NCBI GenBank assembly: GCA_014239265.1
Contig: JAAZZH010000005.1
Span: 1-64,000, forward strand
Source: Actinomycetota bacterium
Lineage (GTDB): Bacteria; Actinomycetota; Acidimicrobiia; Actinomarinales; Actinomarinaceae
Direction of reading: 5' to 3'
DNA: 64,000 nucleotides
Below are positions 36,318 to 44,779 of the stretch, in pieces. The notes beneath the pieces were generated by a model that did not search any database, was not told where the DNA came from, and saw only the letters and a program-made list of their open reading frames with translations. How positions within the stretch are numbered: the first letter of the stretch is position 1; the number at the start of each line of letters is the position of its first letter. The translations under genes were made by a program, and so were the position numbers.

Positions 36318-36753
36318 AGACCTTTTCCTTTAAATAAATATCAGCATCCTCGTTTTTATAATAATTTTTTCTTTTAGATATTTTGTTAAAACCCAATTTC
36401 GTATATAGGTTTTTTGCTGTGTCATTTGATTCACGTACTTCTAATACTATTTTTAGGTAAGAAGACTTATTAAAATAGTCTATGAGCTCATTCATGAGTT
36501 CTCCAGCAATTCCATTCTTTCTATATTCTTTAATTACGCCAATACCTAATATCTCTATAAAATCATTAATAAACTGAACTCCTAAATAAGCAACTACCTT
36601 GTCATTTTTTTTATATAACCAATACTTAAATTCTTTATTATTAATTTTTTGCTTTATAGTTTCACTTGGCCAGGCTGTAGCGAATATCTCATTTTCTATT
36701 TCTTCAAGCTCTTTTGCCATTTTTAAATCACAAACAGATACGCTCTCAATCAT
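36310..36753 (-). CDS. rimI: GNAT acetyltransferase, RimI (ribosomal S18-alanine acetyltransferase)
   Basis: The GNAT-fold protein has the acetyl-CoA-binding motif in GIGVIKEYRKNGIAGELM. It lies between tsaB and tsaD, the usual genomic context of RimI, which acetylates S18 and other N-termini. The track start adds 26 residues inside tsaB. The ATG at 36753 (MIESVSVCDLKMAKELEEIE) gives a normal 147-residue protein. Confidence 0.88.
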   Translation of the reverse strand: MIESVSVCDLKMAKELEEIENEIFATAWPSETIKQKINNKEFKYWLYKKNDKVVAYLGVQFINDFIEILGIGVIKEYRKNGIAGELMNELIDYFNKSSYLKIVLEVRESNDTAKNLYTKLGFNKISKRKNYYKNEDADIYLKEKVYV

Positions 36754-37450
36754 TAAATTCAACCTTTTTTTCAAGTGATGTTTGTGAAAGTGAAATATCT
36801 GGCTCGCGCATATAGCTAATAGGTATTTCATTGAAGTTTGGATACTTATTATTTTGAAATATTCTTTCGCCTACAGCGTAGATTGTCTCTGCTGTTACAA
36901 TTTTTGGATCGGCCAATTTTGTATTGCTATCATTGGGTAAATCATTTTCAGATATTAAGTCCCAGTTGCCAACTAAAAGTTTTTTTTCAACATCCTCGGC
37001 AAACTTTAGTTTAAGAGTTTCAGTGTCTAAAATTTCGGGCTCAGTTTCTCTGACTACCCCACCAGGAACTGGTTTATAGGTACAAAATGCAAATTCATTC
37101 CTTTTGATATCTATTATGGCGCAAATCTTTCTATGACTTGTATGTGCCGAAAATGCAAGTGAATCAAGGCCATTTACTGGTACTAACGGAATCCCAAGTG
37201 TTCCTCCTATTCCTTGAGCCACTGAATAGCCTATTCTGAGTCCAGTGTAATAACCAGGTCCTGTATCTAAATAAATTGCTCCAAGATCACTCTTGTCTAC
37301 ATTTGTTTTTACTAATAACTCATCTACTTCATTTAGCAACAAATTGGTAGATCCTTGATTAGATTTAAATATTAAGCTCCCAACTAACTTCTCTTCATGA
37401 AGACAAGCAGAAATAAAAGAACCTGAGGTTGAGATTGATAATTTATACAT
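36746..37450 (-). CDS. tsaB: tRNA threonylcarbamoyladenosine biosynthesis protein TsaB
   Basis: The 234-residue inactive paralogue of TsaD is required for t6A synthesis. It starts with the truncated ASKHA motif (LSISTSGSFISACL) and contains LDTGPGYYTGLRIGYSVAQGI, diagnostic for TsaB. It has no metal-binding HxxxH. Genes on both sides are partners in t6A formation. Confidence 0.92.
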   Translation of the reverse strand: MYKLSISTSGSFISACLHEEKLVGSLIFKSNQGSTNLLLNEVDELLVKTNVDKSDLGAIYLDTGPGYYTGLRIGYSVAQGIGGTLGIPLVPVNGLDSLAFSAHTSHRKICAIIDIKRNEFAFCTYKPVPGGVVRETEPEILDTETLKLKFAEDVEKKLLVGNWDLISENDLPNDSNTKLADPKIVTAETIYAVGERIFQNNKYPNFNEIPISYMREPDISLSQTSLEKKVEFND

Positions 37451-37452
37451 AT

Positions 37453-37863
37453 TTAATATCTTACTTTCCTTGTTATTTCATCAACAATCTCTATCTCTAA
37501 AAATCTCCACTCTTTAGATTTTGATTCCGGAATCATATCAGACCACTCAATAAAAAATAACGTATCATCCTCATTTAATGGAAGGTCTAAATCATAAAAT
37601 TCATGTATGGACGATAATCTATAAAGGTCTACATGATAAATAGTCAATTCTTCTTTCTTATAAGTTCTAACTATATTGAAGGTTGGTGACGTAACTTTTT
37701 CCTCAACTCCCAATGCCTGGATAAAGCTCTTAACAAGAGTAGTTTTGCCAGCACCCAGATTTCCTTTTAGTCCAAGTACTGACGGGACTGCTAAGTCTAA
37801 AATAAACTGTTCAGCAAATTTTTTTAAATCATCTTGTTTTAACTCTTTAGTTCTCAATTTCAA
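37453..37863 (-). CDS. tsaE: tRNA threonylcarbamoyladenosine biosynthesis ATPase TsaE
   Basis: This is a 136-residue P-loop protein with Walker A LKGNLGAGKTTLV, the SPTFNIVRTY switch segment and the IYHVDLYRL motif typical of the family. It stimulates TsaBD turnover. It overlaps alr by 17 nt and is 2 bp ahead of tsaB. Confidence 0.94.
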   Translation of the reverse strand: MKLRTKELKQDDLKKFAEQFILDLAVPSVLGLKGNLGAGKTTLVKSFIQALGVEEKVTSPTFNIVRTYKKEELTIYHVDLYRLSSIHEFYDLDLPLNEDDTLFFIEWSDMIPESKSKEWRFLEIEIVDEITRKVRY

Positions 37864-38935
37864 CTCGATTTAATCGATTGTCTTTAATATTGGTAAGTAT
37901 TTCCCACTCGATGGTGTTATTCCATTCTGCAATGTCTTTAATTGAAATCTCAATATTGCTATCAAGCGATGCTCCTAAAATAGTGACCTCGTCATTAATT
38001 TCTACTTCCATTCCTGTTACGTCAAATAGAATTTGATCCATTGTGACCCTGCCTATCAACCTACAAAACTTGTTATTGACTATTACCTTCCCATCCGGAA
38101 AAGAGTTCCAAGGATATCCATCTCCATACCCAATCGGAGCGGTAGCGATTAGAGAATCTTTTTCTAGAATGAGTGCCTTACCATATGAGACAGATTCTCC
38201 TTTTTTTCTAATTTGGATATTTGATATTCGAGTTTTGATTTCCATTACTGGTTTTAATTCACTAGCAACACTAACAGGAGAGATGCTGTACCCATAAGCA
38301 GCTAATCCTACCCTTGTCATATTAAAAATCTTTTCATTATTGTAAGTGGTAGATGCTGAGTTATCAGCATGTATTAAAAGGTTTTTAATATCAACAGCTG
38401 AGATTGTATCCTTAAATATTTTCACGGAGTGATTCGTTTGTCTTTCATCCGTATCCGCAAGGGGGAAATGTGTACAGATACCCTCTAGAGCTAGGTTGTT
38501 AAAAGATGAAATTTTTTCATATAATCTATCAAATTTATCAGGACTGCACCCAACTCTATGCATGCCAGTATCAATTTTAAGGTGAACCTTAAATGAGTGC
38601 TGTGACTCACCTAAAGCCTCGATAAAGGTTTGGTTATATACAGTTGTGTCAATATCGTAAATGGCTAATTTTTCTAATTCTGAAATAGATGGTTCTGAAA
38701 GTAGCAGAATTCTTATATTGTCTGAAATACTTCTAACTAAAATGGCTTCGTCTATTGTTGCGACAGCAAACCATACTACTCCTGAATCTACAGCAGTATT
38801 GACAGTCCAATCTATACCGTGACCGTATGCATTTGCCTTAACAACAATACAAAGTTCACTGTCTGTGAGGTTATTCAAATAGGCAATATTATGTCGAAAA
38901 TTTTTTTTATTGACATAAATGTATCCTCTATCCAT
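37847..38935 (-). CDS. alr: Alanine racemase
   Basis: The 362-residue PLP-dependent enzyme makes D-alanine for peptidoglycan. CIVVKANAYGHG holds the PLP Lys. MHRVGCSPDKF, RVGLAAYGYS and IGRVTMDQILFDVT are the expected motifs of the barrel and the C-terminal domain. It sits between glmS and tsaE, so wall-precursor and tRNA-modification genes share a transcript. There is a 3-bp gap to the glmS stop. Confidence 0.95.
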   Translation of the reverse strand: MDRGYIYVNKKNFRHNIAYLNNLTDSELCIVVKANAYGHGIDWTVNTAVDSGVVWFAVATIDEAILVRSISDNIRILLLSEPSISELEKLAIYDIDTTVYNQTFIEALGESQHSFKVHLKIDTGMHRVGCSPDKFDRLYEKISSFNNLALEGICTHFPLADTDERQTNHSVKIFKDTISAVDIKNLLIHADNSASTTYNNEKIFNMTRVGLAAYGYSISPVSVASELKPVMEIKTRISNIQIRKKGESVSYGKALILEKDSLIATAPIGYGDGYPWNSFPDGKVIVNNKFCRLIGRVTMDQILFDVTGMEVEINDEVTILGASLDSNIEISIKDIAEWNNTIEWEILTNIKDNRLNRVEIEN

Positions 38936-38938
38936 AAA

Positions 38939-40735
38939 TTATTCTACTGTTACTGATTTAGCTAAGTTACGAGGTTGATCAATAGACTCACCGTTCAAAT
39001 TTGCAACATGATATGCAATGAATTGAAGTGGGATAATTGACACTATTGTTGATAACATTTCACTTGCTTCTGGGAGGGTCACATAATCATTAGAAATATC
39101 TTGCAATTTCTTTGATGAGTTGTCTCCTATTGCGATCACATATGCTCCTCTTGCTTTGACCTCCTGAACATTACTTGTTGTCTTATCAAGAAGGTGATGT
39201 TGACTGGCGGTAACAATTACTGGTGTGCCATTCTCTATCAAAGCTAAGGTGCCATGTTTAAGTTCACCAGCCGCAAGAGCTTCTGCATGTAGATAGGAAA
39301 TTTCTTTTAATTTTAATGCGCCTTCTGCTGCTAATGCATAGTCCAATCCTCTACCAATGAAATAAATGTCTTTTTTCTCATTAATTGATTTTGATATTTC
39401 TTTAATTTGGGATTCACATTTCAAAGTTTCTTTGATCAATAATGGTAACTGTTTAATCTCATCAAAAGTAGTTTCAAGATTCTCAGATTCATCCCAGTGC
39501 TTAGCTAAAAGAAGTTGCCCAACAAGCATTCCAAGATAAGCTTTTGTTGAGGCTACACCGATTTCTGGCCCCACATGAAGATACAACACACTGTCAGCCA
39601 TCCTAGCAAGAGAGCTTCCAACAACGTTAACTAGAGCGAGAACGTGAGCATCGTTCTCTTTAAGGAGTTCCGTTGCTGCAATTGTGTCCATAGTTTCTCC
39701 AGATTGAGAAATAACAATGCCTAAATCATTTTCTCCGACTATAGGTTCCCGATATCGAAATTCTGATGCTAGCTCTACACTAACTGGAACTCCTAAGACT
39801 TTTTCAAACAAGTCCTTACCGAATAATCCAGCATGGTAAGCTGTACCGCACGCAACAATCCATATTTTTTCAAATTGTTTGGCCATGTTTAAATCGACAG
39901 GGATTTCCTCTGAGCCAATCTCTAAACGTCCAGTTATTGTCCTTTCAATTACTTCTGCTTGTTCAAGTATTTCTTTGTACATGAAATGATCATGGCCTGA
40001 TTTTTCTGCTTCAGAAACTTTCCAATCAATCTCTTGAATTTCTCTTGATATTTTATTCATGTTGATGTCAAATAATTGATAACTGCCATCTTTAATCTCA
40101 ACAAAATCTCCATTCTCTAGGAAGATCATCTTATTTGTGTGCTCTAGTATTGCTGCTGAGTCTGAAGCAAGAAATACTTCGCCCTCTCCCACCCCAAGAA
40201 CTAATGGGCTCATCATTCTTCCTGCGACTATGGTGTCAGGCTGCTTTGTTGTGGTAACTACAAGTGCATAAGTTCCAACAAGTTCTTTAGCTACCTTACA
40301 GACTGTTTCCAAAAGATTACCTGTCCATTGATTACTCAATTCAACTGCTACAACTTCTGTATCTGTTTCAGATTCAAATTGATAATTATCTCTTTGTAGT
40401 TCTTCTTTCATTTCGGCATAATTTTCGATTATACCATTATGTATTATTGCAAAATCTTTATTGCGATCATAATGGGGGTGAGCATTTTCATCACTTGGAA
40501 CACCATGTGTTGCCCATCGAGTATGACCAATTCCAATATTCCCATTAATTTCTTTATTAAGTAAATGATTTTTTAAAACTTGTAATTTACCTTCTTTTTT
40601 TTCTATAGTTAGATTTTGGCCATCTGTTATTGCAATACCGGCTGAATCGTAGCCACGATACTCTAGTCTAGATAGTCCATCCAATAAAATAGGTAAAGGT
40701 TGTTTAGGGCCTGAATACCCAATAATGCCACACAT
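38939..40735 (-). CDS. glmS: Glutamine--fructose-6-phosphate aminotransferase (GlcN-6-P synthase)
   Basis: The 598-residue enzyme produces glucosamine 6-phosphate, first step of UDP-GlcNAc synthesis. The catalytic N-terminal Cys2 is in MCGIIGYSG and GIGHTRWATHG is the glutaminase motif. Two SIS domains follow (SQSGETMDTIAA, CGTAYHAGLFGKDL) and the protein ends in LAKSVTVE. GGAG precedes the ATG. Its mRNA leader carries a glmS ribozyme, so the product GlcN6P should repress it. glmM, the next pathway enzyme, is just upstream. Confidence 0.98.
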   Translation of the reverse strand: MCGIIGYSGPKQPLPILLDGLSRLEYRGYDSAGIAITDGQNLTIEKKEGKLQVLKNHLLNKEINGNIGIGHTRWATHGVPSDENAHPHYDRNKDFAIIHNGIIENYAEMKEELQRDNYQFESETDTEVVAVELSNQWTGNLLETVCKVAKELVGTYALVVTTTKQPDTIVAGRMMSPLVLGVGEGEVFLASDSAAILEHTNKMIFLENGDFVEIKDGSYQLFDINMNKISREIQEIDWKVSEAEKSGHDHFMYKEILEQAEVIERTITGRLEIGSEEIPVDLNMAKQFEKIWIVACGTAYHAGLFGKDLFEKVLGVPVSVELASEFRYREPIVGENDLGIVISQSGETMDTIAATELLKENDAHVLALVNVVGSSLARMADSVLYLHVGPEIGVASTKAYLGMLVGQLLLAKHWDESENLETTFDEIKQLPLLIKETLKCESQIKEISKSINEKKDIYFIGRGLDYALAAEGALKLKEISYLHAEALAAGELKHGTLALIENGTPVIVTASQHHLLDKTTSNVQEVKARGAYVIAIGDNSSKKLQDISNDYVTLPEASEMLSTIVSIIPLQFIAYHVANLNGESIDQPRNLAKSVTVE

Positions 40736-40749
40736 ATTATCTCCATTCC

Positions 40750-40915
40750 AACGAGCAAGTTGAAATTAGACTACGTTAATTTGCTTCTGTTCAAAGATTT
40801 CTCTCTGTTTTTAAACAATTTATTACGACTGTAGAGCCGAGTATGCATCCGCCGAATTTTCGATAACACACTTCCTCGTCACCTTTTTCAAGGTCTGGCG
40901 CTATATTTGCTCGTT
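40750..40915 (-). repeat. 9-nt inverted repeat flanking the glmS ribozyme
   Basis: On the minus strand AACGAGCAA (40915-40907), at the predicted 5' end of the transcript, is perfectly complementary to TTGCTCGTT (40758-40750), which lies just upstream of the glmS Shine-Dalgarno. The two arms enclose the ribozyme. Confidence 0.7.
40774..40902 (-). ncRNA. glmS ribozyme/riboswitch (GlcN6P-activated self-cleaving RNA)
   Basis: The minus strand between glmM and glmS contains the conserved blocks of the family in the right order. They are A|GCGCC at the cleavage site (40902/40901), a short P2 (ACCTTGAAAAAGGT) followed by GACGAGGAAG, then TTATCGAAAATTCGGCGGAT with a GTGTG/CATAC helix, and a GGCT/AGTC helix followed by CGTAA. 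A 3' domain has a CAGAGA-GAAA-TCTTTG hairpin and a P4-like AATT..GTTT pairing. Known members cleave when glucosamine 6-phosphate binds, which destabilises the glmS mRNA. P2 is shorter than in Bacillus. The 3' boundary is approximate. Confidence 0.92.
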
Positions 40916-40921
40916 AATATA

Positions 40922-40927
40922 ATTATA
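40922..40927 (-). promoter_or_regulatory. -10 box of glmS (ribozyme leader)
   Basis: A perfect TATAAT is followed by six bases and AACGAGCAA. This puts the transcript start about 14 nt before the ribozyme cleavage site. The -35 region would lie in the end of glmM and is weak. Confidence 0.55.
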
Positions 40928-40938
40928 ACGAAGATATT

Positions 40939-42243
40939 TTAATTGAGGTAGCCATTAATTTTAATAAGTAATTCATCGAGGAAAGCATCCATCTCATCAC
41001 TATTTTTAGCTTCAACTAAAACTCTTAACAAAGGTTCAGTTCCAGAGTTTCTTATAAGATATCTACCATCCAAATCCCTCTTATTGGATAGTTCAAATGC
41101 AATCTGATTAATGAACTCAAGCTCTTCTTTATTTAGTTGATTTTGTAACTTTATATTTACTAATTTTTGTGGATATTCTTGAATATTTTGTTTTCTAAAT
41201 TCTGCAAGTGTTGTATTGAAGTAATTGAGTGCCTTCAAGGCAAGAAGAAAAGTTACTAACCCATCTCCTACTGGTAAATATTTAGAAAAAATAATGTGCC
41301 CAGACTGTTCTCCTCCAAGAACTGCATCATGTTTCTTCATAGATTCGGCTACATATTTATCTCCAACAGGAGTTTCAATCAAATTAAGATTTTTATTTTT
41401 CATAGCTACTTTAAATCCATAGTTGGACATAACCGTACTTACAACACTTTGATTTTCTAATTGTTTAGTTTCTGAAAGATAATTAGCTAGTAACGCAATG
41501 ATGACATCTCCATTTGCAACTTCTTTATTTTCATCAATCATAATTAATCTATCTGCATCGCCATCAAAGGAGATACCCAGTTGTCCGTCTTTCATAGTAT
41601 TTATAAGATTCTTGGTATTTGTTGCACCAGAATGTTCGTTTATATTTTCACCATTTGGTTCACTTGCAATAAAGGTTGCAGTAGCGTTTTGATTTAAAAC
41701 TAAATCTTTTATTACCTTGTAAGCAGAACCATTAGCTGAGTCAATTACTAAATTGAACTGTAAGAAATCTATGTCATTTATTGAATCAAGAAAGTTTTTA
41801 TATTGCTCATAACCTAGGTGCGAGTCCTCTATTTGTGAAGATTTATTTGGCAACCCAATCGTCTCCATTGTCTCTTCAATTGAAATTTCAACTTCATCTG
41901 CTAATTTAGAACCATTCTTATCAATCAACTTTATTCCATTGTATTCACTTGGATTGTGCGAAGCAGAAATGATAATTCCCATATCATGATTGAGCTCATT
42001 AAGTAGTATGGGCATAGATCCCGATGGTAGAATTCCATAGTTAAGAATATTTACTTCACTGCTGAAACCATTACTTATCCACTTAGTAATTATTTCACAA
42101 GAACTTCGAGTGTCAGTAATTAGAGCTATTGATTTAGGCTGTAATATTTTTTCGACAGAAGCACTAACTTTTGAGACTATTTCTTCAGTAAGGGATACTT
42201 CAGGGATACCCCTAATGCCATCGGTACCAAAATGTTTTTTCAA
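40939..42243 (-). CDS. glmM: Phosphoglucosamine mutase
   Basis: This enzyme isomerises GlcN-6-P to GlcN-1-P. KKHFGTDGIRG is the N-terminal signature, IIISASHNPSEYNG contains the phosphoserine, SFDGDADRL binds Mg2+ and IRNSGTEPLLRVLVE binds phosphate. The track start adds 23 residues that lie inside rpsI. TTG at 42243 (start of LKKHFGTDG) is the only start matching the family. It has GATAAT 6 nt upstream rather than a Shine-Dalgarno. Product length is 434 residues. Confidence 0.92.
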   Translation of the reverse strand: MKKHFGTDGIRGIPEVSLTEEIVSKVSASVEKILQPKSIALITDTRSSCEIITKWISNGFSSEVNILNYGILPSGSMPILLNELNHDMGIIISASHNPSEYNGIKLIDKNGSKLADEVEISIEETMETIGLPNKSSQIEDSHLGYEQYKNFLDSINDIDFLQFNLVIDSANGSAYKVIKDLVLNQNATATFIASEPNGENINEHSGATNTKNLINTMKDGQLGISFDGDADRLIMIDENKEVANGDVIIALLANYLSETKQLENQSVVSTVMSNYGFKVAMKNKNLNLIETPVGDKYVAESMKKHDAVLGGEQSGHIIFSKYLPVGDGLVTFLLALKALNYFNTTLAEFRKQNIQEYPQKLVNIKLQNQLNKEELEFINQIAFELSNKRDLDGRYLIRNSGTEPLLRVLVEAKNSDEMDAFLDELLIKINGYLN

Positions 42244-42249
42244 TGAGCG

Positions 42250-42255
42250 ATTATC
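42250..42255 (-). promoter_or_regulatory. Possible -10 box for glmM at the end of rpsI
   Basis: GATAAT overlaps the rpsI stop codon and ends 6 nt before the glmM TTG. The spacing is identical to that of other leaderless starts in the window. Confidence 0.3.
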
Positions 42256-42640
42256 TTTTAGTGAACTGCTCGGCTCTTCTAGCTTTCTTAAGTCCGTATT
42301 TCTTTCTCTCAACTTTTCTGGAGTCTCTTGTGAGTAACCCTGCTTTTTTGAGTTTTGCTCTTAGCTCTGGATTAAATTGTATTAAAGCTCTAGAAATTCC
42401 TAAGGCAACCGCATCAGCTTGTGCAGACAATCCACTTCCGTTTAGAGTTACGTGTAAGTCAAACTGTTTATCCATTTCTACAACATTGAAAGGTTTGTTT
42501 ACCCTCATTCTCATATTTGGACTTGGGAAGTATTGTTCCATTGTCTTGCCATTAAAGGTATACTCTCCAGTACCTTCGGTGAGTCTTACTCTTGCCACGG
42601 AGCTTTTTCTTCTCCCTGTGCCTAATATTGCTTCACTCAT
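42251..42640 (-). CDS. rpsI: 30S ribosomal protein S9
   Basis: The 129-residue S9 has GTGRRKSSVARVRL at the N-terminus, QADAVALGISRAL centrally and the basic C-terminal tail RDSRKVERKKYGLKKARRAEQFTKR that reaches the P-site tRNA. The ATG at 42640 (MSEAILGTG) is preferred to the TTG three codons upstream. It overlaps rplM by 8 nt. Confidence 0.97.
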   Translation of the reverse strand: MSEAILGTGRRKSSVARVRLTEGTGEYTFNGKTMEQYFPSPNMRMRVNKPFNVVEMDKQFDLHVTLNGSGLSAQADAVALGISRALIQFNPELRAKLKKAGLLTRDSRKVERKKYGLKKARRAEQFTKR

Positions 42641-43094
42641 TATCTGCAACCTTCTTTATATTGAAACTTAATTCTACGGGGTTTTGACTTTCATGAGGAT
42701 GGGTATCTGTGGAATATACATGAAGTTTTTTAATAATTGCTCTTCCTAGCCTATTTTTTGGAAGCATTCCCCAAACAGCTTTTTCAATGATTAATTCAGG
42801 TTTACGTTTTTTGAGTGCGTTAAAGGATTCTTCTTTTATTCCGCCGGGATACCCTGAGTGTCTATAGTACATTTTTTGTTCTGGCTTTTTAGATGTTACT
42901 TGAATTTTATGTGCGTTAATTACAACAACATGATCTCCTACATCTAAGTGCGGTGCATACTGTGGCTTGTGTTTACCTTTTAAAATTTGCGCAATCTCAC
43001 TAGCTAATCTACCGACTGGAAGATTGCTCGCATCAACTACATGCCAACTTCTATCAGAAGCTTCTATTCCTTTGAATGTCGTTTTTGTACTCAT
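42633..43094 (-). CDS. rplM: 50S ribosomal protein L13
   Basis: The 153-residue L13 shows RSWHVVDASNLPVGRLAS, VVINAHKIQVT, YRHSGYPGG and the AVWGMLPKNRLGR motif. L13 is an early-assembly protein of the 50S subunit. In E. coli it represses rplM-rpsI translation; no equivalent structure was identified here. The 60-bp gap upstream contains TATACT as a possible -10. Confidence 0.97.
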   Translation of the reverse strand: MSTKTTFKGIEASDRSWHVVDASNLPVGRLASEIAQILKGKHKPQYAPHLDVGDHVVVINAHKIQVTSKKPEQKMYYRHSGYPGGIKEESFNALKKRKPELIIEKAVWGMLPKNRLGRAIIKKLHVYSTDTHPHESQNPVELSFNIKKVADNE

Positions 43095-43154
43095 TTATAA
43101 ACCTATTGGATTGTAACGAGCTTTAAGTATAAAGGTTACTGATATTTATGAAAA

Positions 43155-43880
43155 CTAGTATTTAATATTCCAAAGATACAAACCATCTGACGGTGCAACA
43201 TGTTTGAATCTTTGTTCAAGTGGAGTTTTTAGAGATGTATTGATAGATTTGCTTTCCAATTTTCCATCAAATGCGGCTAACTGTACGCCTACTATAGACC
43301 TAACCATGTTGTGTAAAAAAGAATTTCCAGTGATAGTATAAGTAAAATACTGACTGTTCTTGGTCCATTTACTTAGAGCAATTTCACGTAATGGATTCTG
43401 ATCAGTTCTTAATTTTGAATAATTAGTGAAGTTATTTATTCCTGTAAATGAATTTGCAATAAGATTCAGTTCTACAATACTTAATTCCTTCTTTACAAAA
43501 TAACTATAACCCAGGTTATAAGCTTCATAATTACTGGGAGTGTTTACAAAATATTTGTACGTTCTTTGTTTTGCATCGTATCTAGGATGAAAATTCCTAT
43601 TAGCCAATGTAATCTTTTTTATATAAATATGCTTGCCTACTAATGCATTAAATGATTCTTTGAAAGAATCTTTTAATGGGTCACTTGTGATAATGCTTAA
43701 AACTTGATGCTTAGCATGAACTCCCGTATCTGTTCTCCCAGCATAAGTTAGTTGGTATTTAGTTAAAAGCTTATTTAATGCTGTTTCCAAGGCTTCTTGA
43801 ACCGTAAAGTCTTTTGGCTGCTTTTGGAAACCATGAAAATTATTTCCATCATATGAAATTACTATCTTATAATTCTTCAA
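43155..43880 (-). CDS. truA: tRNA pseudouridine(38-40) synthase TruA
   Basis: The 241-residue enzyme has the catalytic Asp in YAGRTDTGVHA, an N-terminal ISYDGNNFHGFQKQP, and FLHNMVRSIVG near the C-terminus. It modifies the anticodon stem of many tRNAs. Its position between rplQ and rplM is the normal order in many Gram-positive bacteria, here with one membrane-protein gene inserted. Confidence 0.95.
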   Translation of the reverse strand: MKNYKIVISYDGNNFHGFQKQPKDFTVQEALETALNKLLTKYQLTYAGRTDTGVHAKHQVLSIITSDPLKDSFKESFNALVGKHIYIKKITLANRNFHPRYDAKQRTYKYFVNTPSNYEAYNLGYSYFVKKELSIVELNLIANSFTGINNFTNYSKLRTDQNPLREIALSKWTKNSQYFTYTITGNSFLHNMVRSIVGVQLAAFDGKLESKSINTSLKTPLEQRFKHVAPSDGLYLWNIKY

Positions 43881-43881
43881 G

Positions 43882-44427
43882 TTAGAAAAATATTTTTAGA
43901 GGACCTGAAGTCCAAATAAGTATAACAATAAAGACGGAGGCAGCAATTCTAGAATTTCGTTTTTCAACAAAAAACCCAATTTCTAAACTTCTTGAAATTG
44001 TATAGAAGAGCCACAAAAAAATACTCAATATTAAAATTTCAATAATTCTTGCACTTATATTCAAGTAACTTTGAAGCAATATAACAAAAGAGATTCCAGC
44101 AACAATTCCGTGTGCATAACCTGTCATTGTTGAAACGCTGTTTATGTCTAAATTTTCCTTAAAAACTCTGGATAAAATAAACCACATTCCTAAACTCGAT
44201 ATTATCCAGGCGAATGCACCATCTAATATTCCATAAAAAACAATATCAAAGAAGTTTGAAAATCTAGTTGTAATAAAAAGTGCAGTATATATTGAGGTAA
44301 GACTTGTAATAACAATTAAAAAGGCATTGCCACTTTCATATCTGTCGTTAACAATATTTTGTATCAAGGAGGGATTGAACCTTAGAAATGCTTGAAACTT
44401 TTTCCAGACATCTCTGAAAGTACTCAA
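43882..44427 (-). CDS. Predicted integral membrane protein, Yip1-like
   Basis: The 181-residue protein has about five hydrophobic helices and a short amphipathic N-terminus (TFRDVWKKFQAFLRFNPS). The arrangement (ILDGAFAWIISSLGMWFILSRVF, then TGYAHGIVAGISFVILL) resembles Yip1-domain proteins of bacteria, but the match is weak. It lies 1 bp from both truA and rplQ, so it is translated from the ribosomal transcript. I do not recognise a function. It is an unusual passenger in this conserved block. Confidence 0.55.
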   Translation of the reverse strand: MSTFRDVWKKFQAFLRFNPSLIQNIVNDRYESGNAFLIVITSLTSIYTALFITTRFSNFFDIVFYGILDGAFAWIISSLGMWFILSRVFKENLDINSVSTMTGYAHGIVAGISFVILLQSYLNISARIIEILILSIFLWLFYTISRSLEIGFFVEKRNSRIAASVFIVILIWTSGPLKIFF

Positions 44428-44428
44428 T

Positions 44429-44779
44429 TTAAACTAGTTCTAGTACAGCTAGCTCTGTACCGTCACCCTTTCGGTAAGTTGTTCTTGTAATCCTTGTGTA
44501 TCCGCCATTTCTCTCTTGATACTTAGGGCCAATTTCTTCAAATAATTTAGCAACAACAGCTTTATCCTGAATCATTTTTAAGACTTGTCGTCTATCGTGT
44601 AATGTTCCTTTTTTTGCTTTTGTTATAACTTTTTCTGCATAAGGTTTAACAACTTTAGCTTTAGTTATAGTTGTTTCAATCTTTTCGTGCTGAATAAGTG
44701 ATCTTATTAAATTACTAATAATTTGATCTTCATGCGAGGCAGAGCCACCTAGTCTTTTTCCCTTTGTTGGTTTAGGCAT
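44429..44779 (-). CDS. rplQ: 50S ribosomal protein L17
   Basis: The 116-residue L17 contains [38 protein letters not shown] and the ending [26 protein letters not shown]. It overlaps rpoA by 8 nt, the standard rpoA-rplQ coupling. Confidence 0.97.
   Translation of the reverse strand: MPKPTKGKRLGGSASHEDQIISNLIRSLIQHEKIETTITKAKVVKPYAEKVITKAKKGTLHDRRQVLKMIQDKAVVAKLFEEIGPKYQERNGGYTRITRTTYRKGDGTELAVLELV

Noticed and set aside
40741-40938. Gap between glmM and glmS as unannotated protein-coding space or a tRNA
   Set aside because: There is no open frame of useful length and no cloverleaf. The conserved blocks identify a glmS ribozyme.
42313-42671. 142-residue plus-strand ORF opposite rpsI (42243-42671)
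   Set aside because: It is a shadow of conserved rpsI on the other strand, with no start signal or recognisable domain.
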